Shown here piece after piece: positions 32,898 through 45,182 of a DNA stretch of 64,000 nucleotides. The DNA is taken from assembly GCA_963855995.1 (NCBI GenBank), contig OY979722.1:2046001-2110000 (forward strand), read 5' to 3'. The translations under genes and the position numbers were made by a program. The notes under the pieces were generated by a model, which was not told where the DNA came from, ran no database searches, and was given only the letters and a program-made list of their open reading frames with translations. The DNA is from Muricea muricata. Its lineage: Eukaryota; Cnidaria; Anthozoa; Malacalcyonacea; Plexauridae. Each line of letters opens with the position of its first letter. The stretch's first letter is position 1.

Positions 32898-34122
32898 TTA
32901 TTTATTAACTTTTTTCTTTTTGTTAGCAACATCAAAAGCTGATCCAAATTTAGCATCAGCACTGTCACGCTTGCTTTTCTCAACAACAGCCTTTGCTTTC
33001 AGATTCCTGTGCTCTGGAAAAGTAGGCATCATATCTGCTTGAACAGGAAGTGGATTTTCACAAAAGTAAGAACTTTCCATGCATTCAGACGCAGAAGCCC
33101 TTTTCCCAGGGTCGTACATAAACATTTGATTTAACAAGGAAAGTCCAGCAGATGACAACCATGCAAAACGATGCTTTAAATTGTTATATGGCTGCTGCTT
33201 TAGTGTGAAGTTCTTGGCAAAAGACAAATTTGAAAATCCTGGCCAGATGTGGTCATTTGGAGTGCCAAGGAGGTTAATGATTAACTCCAATTGGTTAATC
33301 TCTGATTTACCGGGTAATAAAGGTTTACTGTCTAAAAGTTCACCCAGGATGCAACCGCAAGCCCAGATGTCTACTGCTGGGGTTTGAACCTTGGCACCAA
33401 GCAATAGCTCTGGTGCTCGATACCAAAGTGTGACAACAATTGGCGTCATTGGTTTTAGGGGATAACCAAATTTCCGAGCCAAACCAAAGTCAGCTAAAAA
33501 GCAAAACATTTTTTAAATCAAGCTTTCAGTCAAAACATTTTGTGTATAGTTATAAAAGAACTCTCAAATTAATCAGCTAACCTATTTTTAAAACACCTTT
33601 ATCCGTCATCAGCAAATTTGAAACTTTCAAATCCCTGTGGACAATAAAGCCATTGTGAAGATACTCCACACCTTTCATCAACTGTAACATCAAGCACTTC
33701 ACTTGAGCCTCAGTGAACGGTGTTTTTATATTATCTAACAATGATGCCAAATCATGGTGACAATACTCCATGACCAAAAATATACTCTGCAGATGGTTCC
33801 CAACCACTACTTCATGCAAGCGGACAATATTAGGATGCTGGATATTCAACAATAAGTTAATCTCCCGAAGACCGCTGATTGCCAGTCCCTCTTTTTCCTC
33901 CATTCGGACTTTTTTTAATGCTACTATGGTGTTACTCTTTGTATCTCTTGCTCGATAGACAACTCCATATGTTCCTTCACCAATTCTATTAAGCTTTTCA
34001 AATTCAATTACATTTCGACAATGACCAAAGCGATACTTCCCAGGAACAGTGGTTTTGCTTTCTTCTGTAAAAGATTCCACTTCCAGAAAAGCTTCTGATT
34101 TGGCCAGCGATGAATCCTCCAT
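32898..34122 (-). CDS. CDK10: Cyclin-dependent kinase 10
   Basis: Two exons, 34122-33582 and 33493-32898; 378 residues. Kinase hallmarks are all present: [11 protein letters not shown] (glycine loop), VALKK (catalytic Lys), the cyclin-binding helix ISGLREI in place of [17 protein letters not shown] (catalytic loop), ADFGLA (spanning the intron) and [12 protein letters not shown]. The ISxLRE helix, the flanking [10 protein letters not shown] and the C-terminal MPTFPEHRN identify CDK10 rather than CDK11. CDK10 pairs with cyclin M in animals and phosphorylates ETS2; partner and substrate here are inferred. The last codons AAT AAA TAA themselves form a poly(A) signal. Divergent from DHRS12, with 340 bp between the starts. 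Confidence 0.95.
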
Positions 34123-34462
34123 ATTTTTAACTAGACAATCTTTTTTATATAGTCCACTTTAATATGGAATGTTTTATGCAAAAGCAGCATACTTTCAAAA
34201 GAAGAAAGCTAAATAAAGCTTATGACAAAATAGGCAGTACAGTACGCTACACATGGGGACACAAAAGCAGTACTAGGAGTAAAATGGGATACACTATGCA
34301 CGTGATTTTTCCACGAGACTCGTCGGTGTGTTCATATATATATAGGAGTGTTGCTTTATTTATCCGCTATTACATAACCTTCTAATCCAAAATAAAGACC
34401 CTCTAGTGTACTGCATATTCGAGAAACCAAAAAGCTGGTCACATTTACAAGCAAGGAAGAGC
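34123..34462. promoter_or_regulatory. Shared divergent promoter region, CDK10 / DHRS12
   Basis: 340 bp separate the two start codons. TATATATATAGG at about 34335 is a possible TATA element for DHRS12. The bidirectional nature is inferred from gene order only. Confidence 0.5.
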
Positions 34463-36250
34463 ATGTCGACAATTTATCGGAAAACGGTGTGGTTTGTCCG
34501 TGGGCTTCGCGAGTACACGTTAAACGGCTATCTCGAAGCACAGAAGAAATTCCAAGATTTAAATGCTGACGCTTATAAAGACCTAAGCGGAAAAGCGTAC
34601 ATGGTGACTGGAGCAAACAGTGGAATTGGAAAATGCGTTTCGCTGGAATTAGCCAAACGCGGGGCTACAGTGCACATGGTATGTCGTGATAAAGCAAGAG
34701 GAGAGCAAGCACAACAGGAAATACTGGAAGCTAGCCCAAATAAAGAGGTGCATCTGCATCTGCTGGACATGTCAATGCCCAGAAAAGTTTGGGAATTTGC
34801 GCTAAATTTTGCGGCATCTGGCAAAACCTTGAATGGTCTGGTAAACAATGCTGGCTGTATGGTAAACGAACGGACAGTATCCGAAGATGGGCTGGAAAAA
34901 AATTTTGCCACCAATACCTTGGGCACTTATATTTTAACAACTGGATTGATAAGTACTCTGGAGAAAAGTGAAGAACCTCGGATCGTTACTGTTTCATCAG
35001 GTGGGATGTTGGGGACATTTGACATTACACAAACTGAAAGAATAAAGTTCATAATCAGGGGTCTACAGAGCATGAGTGGGGCAGGGGAGTGGGGCAGGGG
35101 AGGGGGAGAGTGGGGCAGGGGAGGGGGGAGTGACCCAGGTAAATTGATTCATATGGTAGGTAAATTAAAACATTTGTGGACAAGCACCTCTCAAACAGAA
35201 TAGACTCAGTATGACCCTGCACATAATGCATCTATCAGTGTTCATCTCCAGGGCAAGGGTGGGGGAGGGGGCGCAAACCAATAGGAATTCCTTCCCTCAC
35301 CTCCTAGAGATAATAGTGGCTGTGAAATAAGGAAAAACTCTTCCCTGAAGCAAGAGAACATGCATCAATCAAACTGATCTTTTAATAAGTCATAACTTCA
35401 ATCAACATGAAATAGATATAAACACTATGTTAACATTAAATTTCCTACACATGGGAGCATACATGACATCAAATCCTCAAGGGTTGCCTATCTCTACCCC
35501 CCCCCACCTCCTCAGAGCTTGAAATGTGCATAATGCCTTTTTGCGCACTGAAATGAAGTTAAAACTATGAACCATTTAAAGCCATAATACTCTTTAAAGC
35601 ACTTCAATCTCAGAATAAGGGTGCAGTATGAAGTGTCTGTGTTGAAGAGAGGCTTGTTTCACTGTGTGTTTAATTCTAGGTGGAATGCTTTTGGTGAAAC
35701 TTGATGTTGAAGATATGCAGTTTGAAAAGATGACTCCATTTGATGGTACGATGGCATATGCCCAGAACAAGCGTCAACAGGTGATCATGACAGAACAGTG
35801 GGCTCAAATATACAAATCAACTGGGATCCATTTTTCATCCATGCATCCAGGTAATGAGAATAGTAAATTGAAAGTTCAGTGTATTTACTAACAGCTGTGA
35901 CGAAAGATGGAATGATCATCAAAAACCACATGTCCTTTTTTCAATCTTTGCTGTATTTTCTAGGATGGGCAGACACTCCGGCAGTTAAATCCTCAATGCC
36001 AGATTTCCACAGACGAATGCAAGGGAAACTAAGAACCCCAGAGCAAGGTGCAGACACTGCCTTCTGGTTGTGTATTTCCAAGGAAGCCTTCAATACTCCA
36101 AATGGCTCATTCTTTCAAGATCGTGAAATAGTTTCAAAGCACCTTCCACTTGCTTGGACAAAATCATCAACTGGTGATGAAGAGACATTGATGTCAAAAT
36201 TAAAGGAACTAGCAGAAAAATTTCGGGTAGAAAATACATCTAATGAGTGA
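34463..36250 (+). CDS. DHRS12: Dehydrogenase/reductase SDR family member 12
   Basis: Three exons: 34463-35000, 35680-35850, 35964-36250; 331 residues. I start at MSTIYRKTVWF rather than an upstream in-frame ATG because vertebrate DHRS12 begins similarly. SDR signatures: TGANSGIG (NAD(P) loop), NNAG, TVSSGG (catalytic Ser region) and YAQNKRQQ (YxxxK active site). The SHPGWADTP-like segment SSMHPGWADTP spans the last intron. The N-terminal hydrophobic helix (TVWFVRGLREY) suggests membrane association. AATAAA at 36379. The substrate is unknown even for vertebrate orthologues. Confidence 0.93.
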
Positions 36251-36766
36251 AGAATACATTTCAGCTAAATCATAGATATTAGCCAAACTGAGATTTATTG
36301 TGTCCCAAATGTTTCTCCAGATATTATTCATTGTTTGGCACAGGCATACTTTGGACACTTTGGAACAAAGACAGGCAAAATAAAAGTAATTGTATGCATG
36401 TATTCCTTTCTGTATAACATATAAAATCTTTTTATTAAATTTATAATACGATCACCTATTACTTGTATGGCATTGTGATTAATATCTATTGTGATTATAT
36501 CTCATAGAAAACTAACTTTATCAAGACTTTGAATCAACAATATATAAACTATGTAGCATGTTAGAAAATGTGTAAACTACACAAGTATATATTATAAATA
36601 AACTGTAGTATGTACAATAAAAATATGCTTCTTCTTGCCTATTTTATAAAATTAATGTTCATTGGTATCATGAAATTATTCTTAAAAAAAAACATCAATC
36701 TCCTACCAATGTGCAACCCATTTTTACACCAACAACTCTGTCTGCATGCACAAGCAAAAAATTAAG
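36251..36766. other. Spacer between convergent DHRS12 and STXBP4-like genes
   Basis: AT-rich 3' flanks; no gene seen. Confidence 0.5.
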
Positions 36767-39028
36767 TTATGCACTTTTCTCCCTAAGATTAGTTGTATTT
36801 GTAACAGGATGGAGCCAAGATGTCACTTGGCTCAGGTGGTTAATGTAATAATGCTCCCCTTCATTAGTGTACGCTTCCTCCCAACCAAATGGCAGAGGCT
36901 CTTCCTCGAGCAATACCCTCACACCACGTGAAACATCCAAAGCTTCATCTGCAAGTTTTTGCAATGTTGCTCCTTGTGGCAAATAAGAAGGTGGAGAACC
37001 ATGGGTTTGTGGGGAGGTAGAGGAAGTTGTTGGAGACCTTGCTCCATGCTTCAGAGAATTGTACACATGATCTGCGAGAGCAAGTAACTTTTGTGTAGCA
37101 ACTTCGTAGGTCCTTTTCACGACTTCATTTTTTCGCAACTGACATCCTAAAACAACAACCTTCTTTTGTAAATCTTGTAACTGTTGTTGCTCAGAACTGT
37201 CTTGCATTTTCACATGATGAAGTTCATCTTCCAGCAATTTGATAACTTGTTCGTAGTCTTCGTCCCGCGATCGAGCAGCTTTTGTTGCTTGTCTTGCAAG
37301 GTAGACCTGGTCTTTAAGGGCCATGCTCTCTTCAAGCGCTTCTTCTGCAGTTCTTTTTATACTTTCCATTTGTTCTGTTTCCAGTAAGCTCAAGTTTCGT
37401 TTTTGCTCTAACTGACGTTTTAACAAATCAATCTCGGCCAAAGCATCGTCTCGTTGTCTTTTCAACTCCGCAATACGGCTATCTGCAACACTTGGCAAAG
37501 TCTGTTTACCAATCTCTTTCTTTTTCAAATTATTTAATGCAAATTGCAATTTGCTTCTGCTGAGTATGCTGCTATGATTGCTTAACTCAACATTTAAAAC
37601 ATCTTGAACAACATCAACAAAGTCACCGTACGAAACACAACCTCTCACATCTACATGCAGCCTTCTTCTGATTTCTTTCTGCTGTTCTGGTGTTAATTCA
37701 ATTCCTAAATAATTTAACGCAACTTCCAGCTTTTCAATGCGAAGCTTGGATGACGGTGCCAAAGAGAGGCGGCGCTTAGGAGGTTTTCTGGAAGTATTTA
37801 GTGCGGTATCTTTGGAGGTTGTTGATTCACAAGGTCCTCTCAAGTCTTGTTGAAGATAGAAAGGTATGGATGATGGTTGTATTGAGGATTGCATAAGTGA
37901 TGAGAAATGGTTACTTGCATTGGGTGAAGATTGAAAAGTACTGTAATTACCATTTTCATCACGATTCTGTTCATAATAATTTTTGGCTTGTGGGCTTGAT
38001 TCTGATCTATCAACCAATGTTGGTATTGTTCCACCAGCACTTGAATGATAATCACCAAAATTGCTATCACCAAAACTTATCTCTCTGCCCATTAACCCTT
38101 CTTGATGAGCATAAGTTATCTCATATTCAGTTTCTGCTCTTAATTTAACTTGAGCCAGTTTCATCTTGGCTTCCTCAAGTGTAACATTAAGAAATGACTC
38201 TCCATTAATGCTAACGATCTGATCACCAGCTTTGATTTGACCATGACAAAAAATATCACCACCATTAACGAGCTCTTTAACAATCACAACTGGACCATCT
38301 GAATGGTTGGTACCCCCAGTGATACTCATTCCCAGTCCATTTTTGACAGGAATGTGAGCAACCATCAAGTTGGTTAAACTTTTCAAAGTTGACGATGAGG
38401 ATTGCAAACCTGAATCAACCATGGACTCTGCAAAGGATGCAGGTCGTTCACCATTTACAAGCATGTCTGCAGTGTTTGTTGGGTCGCCACTCTTGGTACC
38501 ATGTCTTCCACCTTCTAAACCTCTTGGTGACATATTCCCTGATGACATTGGAGACATTCTACCATTGGCTAGAACCCATGACCGTTTTTCCGTTAAGGTT
38601 GGTGACACTACAGCAGAACGGTTGGTCATCGTAGAGAAATTACCATACTTTATCGAGCTGTCACTCAAAACTCCCAGTAGTCGATCATACTCCTGTGTCG
38701 CAGTTATGCTTCTGTCCACTAAAAGTGTTACCGTGCCCATCTTGGAAGCATTCAAGAGCACACTCATTGCCTTTTCATTAGTTGCCTCATGTAAGCTTTC
38801 ATTGTTTACATGTATAATTTTATCTCCTTCTTTTAGTAAACCACTTTTCTCCGCAATGCTACTGGCTATGATTCGTTTCACAAATATTCCATAACTGGGC
38901 CCACTGCTTGTCTTTCCACCTGCAATTTTTATCCCAATTCCGCTCCGGCAATTGTTTAAAACAATGCGCTTTTCAGCGGGACTTTTCGTTCCTGATGGGC
39001 CAACATCAAACTTGTTTCTCTCACCCAT
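36767..39028 (-). CDS. STXBP4: Syntaxin-binding protein 4-like, two PDZ domains plus WW (intronless)
   Basis: A single 753-residue open frame. PDZ1 spans about 20-106 (SGIGIKIAGG loop) and PDZ2 about 222-305 (GLGMSITGG loop, IKAGDQIVSINGESF). Then come a Ser-rich linker, coiled coil at about 515-640 (LKRQRDDALAEIDLLKRQLE) and a WW domain at 712-742 (LPFGWEEAYTNEGEHYYINH, VTSWLHP) at the extreme C terminus. The order PDZ2, coiled coil, WW and the wording of PDZ2 and WW match STXBP4 (Synip), which binds syntaxin-4 and regulates vesicle docking in vertebrates. The human protein is about 200 residues shorter and has one PDZ. Having no intron is unusual for this multi-exon vertebrate gene. Confidence 0.88.
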   Translation of the reverse strand: MGERNKFDVGPSGTKSPAEKRIVLNNCRSGIGIKIAGGKTSSGPSYGIFVKRIIASSIAEKSGLLKEGDKIIHVNNESLHEATNEKAMSVLLNASKMGTVTLLVDRSITATQEYDRLLGVLSDSSIKYGNFSTMTNRSAVVSPTLTEKRSWVLANGRMSPMSSGNMSPRGLEGGRHGTKSGDPTNTADMLVNGERPASFAESMVDSGLQSSSSTLKSLTNLMVAHIPVKNGLGMSITGGTNHSDGPVVIVKELVNGGDIFCHGQIKAGDQIVSINGESFLNVTLEEAKMKLAQVKLRAETEYEITYAHQEGLMGREISFGDSNFGDYHSSAGGTIPTLVDRSESSPQAKNYYEQNRDENGNYSTFQSSPNASNHFSSLMQSSIQPSSIPFYLQQDLRGPCESTTSKDTALNTSRKPPKRRLSLAPSSKLRIEKLEVALNYLGIELTPEQQKEIRRRLHVDVRGCVSYGDFVDVVQDVLNVELSNHSSILSRSKLQFALNNLKKKEIGKQTLPSVADSRIAELKRQRDDALAEIDLLKRQLEQKRNLSLLETEQMESIKRTAEEALEESMALKDQVYLARQATKAARSRDEDYEQVIKLLEDELHHVKMQDSSEQQQLQDLQKKVVVLGCQLRKNEVVKRTYEVATQKLLALADHVYNSLKHGARSPTTSSTSPQTHGSPPSYLPQGATLQKLADEALDVSRGVRVLLEEEPLPFGWEEAYTNEGEHYYINHLSQVTSWLHPVTNTTNLREKSA

Positions 39029-39989
39029 TCGCGCGATTTTTCGATTTCTACGTCCTTTTCAAACTTGAATAGTAAAAAATAACAGCCTTTATTCCCAATA
39101 TATAAACTCTAACTCATCATAAAGTTTGATTCAATACAATTAATTTGTTTTTTTAACAAAAAAAATCGTGTGTAAATTAACTCTGCGTTGAAATTCCTAT
39201 GCATGAACTATTTTACGCGTTGTCAAGACGCCGCGGAATTTTTCCGACGACTTCCGAAATATTTCCGAACGCGCATTCCAATACAGATTACCGTCGCAAG
39301 CATCTAACAATGAATACTCTTATGTTCATGCAGCAAAAATATGAAAAAAATAAAATGATAGTTAAAGTTAGTCAGAGAGTTCGATTTCTTTCAAAAGTCT
39401 TACTGTAACCTTGGTGCTTTTTATACTTTTTAACTCAGATATTACTTAGTAATATAGTAAAAAAAAGTTTTTAGTGAAAAAACTAACGTTTTTATTAATT
39501 CAGTGAAAAAAACGAACGTTTTTATTATTCAACTGCCTGTATAATAAAGCGTTCCCGTCATTGATATACAGACTAAACAATCATCAGATACTAATGCATA
39601 ATCTAATCAATTACTTTCAAAAATGATGATGACGTAAGAGCAAAATTGTCCCCTATCAATCATGCAGGGTCAAGTTTCAGTCACCTAAAATTAAATTTTT
39701 TTTGAAATTTTATCATAGCCGGACCGTCATCACTGTGATAACCAGCTGATAAATAAGACCAGTAACCACAAAGTCACCGAGGTGTATGTTCGTAGGATCC
39801 CGACTGTTTCCCGAGAGCAAATTCCCGTAACTCCGGTCATATGATGGCTCCCAGAGCTTGTGGTACAGAACTTATATGCCTTCGCGTTGAATATTACATC
39901 GTTGCGAGGTTTATGAAGGTCCAAAGTACAGCTTTTTTGTAGTAAATCTATTTCCGTTCAATACACCGCCGTATTTAAATGCTTATGTA
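39029..39989. other. Divergent intergenic region, STXBP4-like / HNF4
   Basis: About 960 bp between two divergent starts; it should hold both promoters. No repeat or exon recognised. Confidence 0.5.
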
Positions 39990-42900
39990 ATGAACAGCGA
40001 AGAAAACGAGACAAAGTTCGACGCAATCGACGGACACGTAGAGAGTTCGGTCGACATTCAACTGCAAGGTTATCCGTCAGTTTTAATTACGTTCACAACA
40101 TTTTCTTGAAGTTTTTGCAATTTTTTATGCTAGTATTGTAACATTATTGATATTTTCAATAGTTGTAGGAACGAGGGATGAGCAGATAACGGGGAATTGT
40201 CTAATCTGTGGAGACAGATCTACAGGGAAACACTACGGCGCAGAATCATGTGATGGTTGCAAAGGTTTTTTCCGGCGCAGTGTGAGGAAGAATCATCAGT
40301 ACTCATGTCGGTTTCAACGTACGTGCGAGATCGATAGAGACAAGCGGAATCAATGCCGCTACTGTCGCCTAAAGAAATGTTTCCGTGCTGGCATGAGAAA
40401 AGAAGGTAAGTATCTTCCATCGTTTTCTATTATTGTGCGCGTGAAGACCATTTGGGGAATAAAAAGACGAAATGATTTTATTGCTATGTCGTGCAATAAT
40501 ATTTGTTATTGTAGCGATGTTTGTCAGAAATTTCCTCTTCGATTATCAAGAACAACCTATGATTTTGTTATCTTGAAATTCCTAACATTTTGAAGTGACT
40601 GACGTTATATGTTTTCAAACCTTTAATGAATATAAATATGGTTTCTAAAATAATTCAATTATTACACGTCGGAATTTAGCAATACACCAAATATTCCTGT
40701 ATAATAAAATGTTGACATTGTTTTTTCGTGGAACCCGGAGAAAACAAAATAACTCTTCAATATAACCCAAATATGAAGTTTGACGCATTAGTTAAAACTC
40801 GCAAACTTGCTCTAGGCTTTCAAAATCGTGTTGAATCTTAAATGGCAACGTAGCCATATTTGAACAAAATACCGAATAGTCATTGATGTATAGCTAAATC
40901 ACATGATATAAAGAGAAAGAAAAGACTTGTAGAGTCCTTTATTTGAATATAGCGCAGGAGAAACACTCAAAACAAAGGCACAAAGCAGCAAATAGTCTTG
41001 AAACAAGGCCACAAAATTTGCTACTATGTAAAACCACATTTAGCCAACTTTTTCCCATGATATTGATGCACTCATCATTATATTTTTTCCTGCAATTATG
41101 GGCCTCATGCTGTGTCAACCAAACTAATCAAATTTACATTCTTAGCTGTTGAACTTGGATTATTTTGTGGGAAAAACAAATCTATTATTTCAGACTTGTT
41201 GACACAAATGCAGATTAATGATCTAGGGGAGTGGCAAGGGAGTTTTAGAAGGATGAAACTGGTTTAATTTAATAAGGACTATCTGTTTTGGAAACCACAA
41301 ATAATTATTTTCAGTTTCATTTTGTTAAGCCTTTAAGTAGGGTTTCCTGAGAGGAAACTGAAATGTCAGACAAAACTTCTATTTTTGTAAATGTAAATTG
41401 AGAAATAGATGAAAGGTTGCATTTATCTCCTCTTACATTGACATCATTGGGCTTATTTAGGCCCTGATCACATTTGCAACCCTGGATTGTACTTCTTCTG
41501 CCTTTACTATAAACACCTTTTTACTGGTGTGTATGATTACTTGATATTTTTTCAGGGCAAAGCACAGTTCAACCTCAGAGTTGAAAATGCTCCATGCATT
41601 CAGCCTCTAGATCTGTTTGCCACTTCAATCATATATTATATTATGTACGAAACAAAATTTAGAATTTCAGCAAGTTGACTAGCATGAAATTTTTTAATGT
41701 GGAAATCACCCCCCCCCCCAAAAAAAAAACATGTAAATTTTTAACCTGAACTAACTCATTGCTTACCAGTATGATATGATATAGCTAAACATTGAGAGCT
41801 AAAAAGATTGATTTTTTTACACAGCTGTTCAAAATGAGAGAGACAGAATAATCAGACGCCCCTCAGATGAGCCAAACAGCAATGGAATCAATGCAAATAT
41901 GCTACTTCAAGCAGAGCTGTGCTCTCGCCCACCTCAACCCAATACAGGTACTACATAATAAATTAAAACAAGTGAAATTGGATGACAGGCTTTTAAACTG
42001 TTAGCACATTGCCATTATGTGGGGAATGCTTTGTGTAGCATTTCCTTTTCATAGCATTTCCTTTTCATTTGCAGAAGAAGCTGTTTATATCAATCCAAGC
42101 AAAGAAGCCAATCACAGTGAAATATGTGAATCAATGCGACAACAACTCCTTGTCCTTGTTGAGTGGGCAAAATATATTCCAAATTTCTGTCAACTAAGTC
42201 TTGATGATCAAGTTGCACTTCTCCGAGCCCATGCAAGTGAACATCTCTTGTTGGGTTGTGCAAGACGGTCATTATCCCTCAAGGATGTCTTGTTGTTAGG
42301 CACAAATTGGGTGATATATCGTACAACCGGAGAACCTGAGATCCAAAGAATCGTCAGTCGCATTTTGGATGAAATTATTGATCAAATGAACAATATTAAT
42401 ATGGATGATACAGAATATGCCTGTCTAAAAGCAATCATATTTTTCAATCCAGGTAGGTTATATTGATTCCTTGAAGAAAACCAACTAAGGAACCCCCTTG
42501 CTTCATATGAAAGATATAGGCAGACAGCAATACAATAAAAGTAATCACACTAAACCACAAGTTCTTTACTTTCTAATCATTACAACCAAAACATTTTGAA
42601 CACCTTTCATCAGGAAGTTAGTGGAAACCTTAAACAATCCAACTTGTATGATTTTGCTTTGGTTTTGCCAGATGCACGAGGTTTGGGTGACACAAAGACT
42701 ATAAAGAAAATCCGTTTTGATATCCAGACGACATTGGAAGACTACATAAATGATAGACAATATGAGAAACGAGGTCGCTTTGGGGAAATGTTATTGCTTT
42801 TGCCTTCACTCCAGTCAATTGCAGCTCAGATGGTAGAGCAATTGCAGTTTGTCAGATTGTTTGGAACAACAAGAATTGACAACCTACTTCAGGAGATGTT

Positions 42901-43849
42901 ACTTGGAGGTGAGTTTTGGAACCATCAATTAAGTAATGATGTAACAGCTTGTTCCAAAGAAATTTCCACCATCCCAACAGGTAGGGGGAAAGTTATTCCT
43001 AAAGTTTCCGTAACTGTTGTGAATATAACAAGTGAACACGACTGATGTGGTAGAGAGTGTACAGCTTACTTAATATGACTAATTTGAAAACAGCTCACAA
43101 AAGCAAAGATAGATTTCACTACATCACATCATCAACGATGACTTTTCTACAATAGTTGGAACAAAATTTATGGTAGCCTGACTTAATCAGCGAAGCTGTA
43201 GAAAAAGATTATGCATTTAAATTAGTACTTTATACAGTGCCTTTATATGCCAACTGAATCTTGTATTTTATCTCTGAAACATCTGCTACAAATCTTACTT
43301 GCAGCAGCTGGAGAAATATGTCTACAGAGCTGAAACTGAATTTTGTGTTTTGTGTTCTTATACTTTCTAGGCTCATCTCTTCCTGATCAGCTTGCCTCTT
43401 TACAAGCCATGAGTCCAGGAGCAACTTCACCCACACTAGGCACAACTGATCCAAACTTGGGGGCAGCTGCACCTACACTGGATCCAACTGCCTGCACATT
43501 GGGAGTTACTAACTCCATAAATGGTCTAGCTCAGTCAACTCACGGTATGGAACAGCTTGCCCAAGCGAGCATGCAGTCACCGAGACTCGCGACTCAAAAC
43601 CCCATGTACAATACGATAAACTTTGCCCCAGACACAAACAATGTCAGCTTGAACAGCAACGGATTACCTGGCTACAATCCAGTTGACATAAATAGCACAG
43701 AGGCTACAAACCCTGAGGTAATTCAGGCTATACGCAGTCAAGGCATTGCAAATGTGAAACAGGAAAAAGACAACCAAGCGAGTCATTCAGTGAATCCTAA
43801 CATACACCAGGGAGATACAAGCAACCTACCTCATGGATTGATGCGTTGA
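39990..43849 (+). CDS. HNF4: Nuclear receptor of the HNF4 (NR2A) type
   Basis: Six exons: 39990-40068, 40163-40405, 41825-41947, 42075-42452, 42672-42908, 43371-43849; 512 residues. The DNA-binding domain (about 38-112) shows [32 protein letters not shown] and [17 protein letters not shown], near-identical to HNF4. The AVQNERDRI hinge and a ligand-binding domain follow (about 160-360; [50 protein letters not shown]). The last exon codes a long Pro/Asn/Thr-rich F domain with VKQE near the end. HNF4 binds DNA as a homodimer and holds fatty acids; that is inferred from the family. Two in-frame acceptors lie 6 bp apart at exon 2. Confidence 0.95.
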
Positions 43850-45055
43850 CCACAGTATTTGTTGCTGATGGTAACTGAGAATTAGCGTATGAATGACATT
43901 TCAAAGATCTTCATGACACCGCGCAATAGTCGTAGATTTTCGATATCAATTTCTAACAACACTTCCTGCAAAATAATGCACAATTTCGTAAGTTATACCA
44001 TGCAGTTTTCTTTAGGTTAAGAGTGTCTAGAAAGCGATGTAACACAATTGTCCGATTTTCCGAAGGCGTCTGCTGGATGGACGCCCGAGTGATATCTAGA
44101 GTGTACCAAAAAACGACTTTGATATTCAAATAAGCCCCACAGCAATACAGTAATTTGAGTTGGTCGGAATTTCCTTTTTTGAGACAAGTTTTTTTTTGTA
44201 TTTCCCTTTTTGAAAGAAGTTGTTTTGAATTTCATAGTTGTAAACATAAAAAGTTAATTCCCTCTGGCAGTTTAGAATACATCCTACAACAAGAAGGCTG
44301 TAGTGTAGCAAGCCTGGTTGGTAGTATTGCTGAATAAGTATCTAATTTTAACAATGCTCATTGTTTTTCTTATGTTTTGTTGGCGATACTAATAGCATAT
44401 TTATTTTGCAATACGAGCAACCCTGTGTTTGCTTACGGACTTCATTGCGTGTCCTTCGTTGCATTCTGTCAGAACAGTACCGTTAATTATGTACTGCCAG
44501 TCTATGTAAACCGCTGCCTCTCCCCCCCCCCCAGGCAACCCACCCCATCAGTACTTGTTAATGAGGTCATTCACCAATAATAAGATTAAAAGTCGCCATT
44601 GCGTGGTAAATCCTCACGTGGATCCCATTGAGGGGCAGGAATTTACATTGTTTGCATGACTGAAAACGATCTAAGCTTATTTCAACAAGCAAGTCTTTCA
44701 TTCTGGAAAGTCTTCTTGTTGTGTTGATTTTTATAGAAATACGGTTTCATGGGAATGCGGTTTCGTAGAAACATGATAGAAAACTAAAAGTTGCAAGTAT
44801 ATTGGTGAAACATTTTTAAAAAATTATCGAAGTTACTGATTTGAGTAGTAATCTTGACTCATCAATAGTGGGTCATCAGGCGAATCATAAGGCGTTTTTC
44901 AGTGTACTAACAATTTACACGTAAATAGAAGACAGTATTTTATAATCTTCGTAATGCATATATAAAATAATTGATCATACAGATAGTACACACGTCGAGC
45001 ACGATTAAATTACACAAGAAAAAAACATGTGTACGTCTTGTAAACTCCGGTTAAG

Positions 45056-45182
45056 AGCTATTAGAATAGAAGACACAATTATGATGAGGATATTTCATTG
45101 TCAAACCAGATTAATGGTAATGACTCTGAAGCAAAGGTGAAATATCAACACGATAATTGTGTCTTGTTCTATTTTAGTAGCT
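45056..45182. repeat. Foldback element, 127 bp
   Basis: Arms of about 43 bp: AGCTATTAGAATAGAAGACA on the left and TGTGTCTTGTTCTATTTTAG toward AGCT on the right. Inner parts (ATAATTGTGTC, TGAAATAT) also pair. Non-coding hairpin. Confidence 0.72.

Noticed and set aside
35001-35203. Extension of DHRS12 exon 1 into the intron as coding sequence
   Set aside because: The frame stays open past the junction only by chance and enters a GGGGCAG-rich repeat. The homologous protein continues in the exon at 35680.
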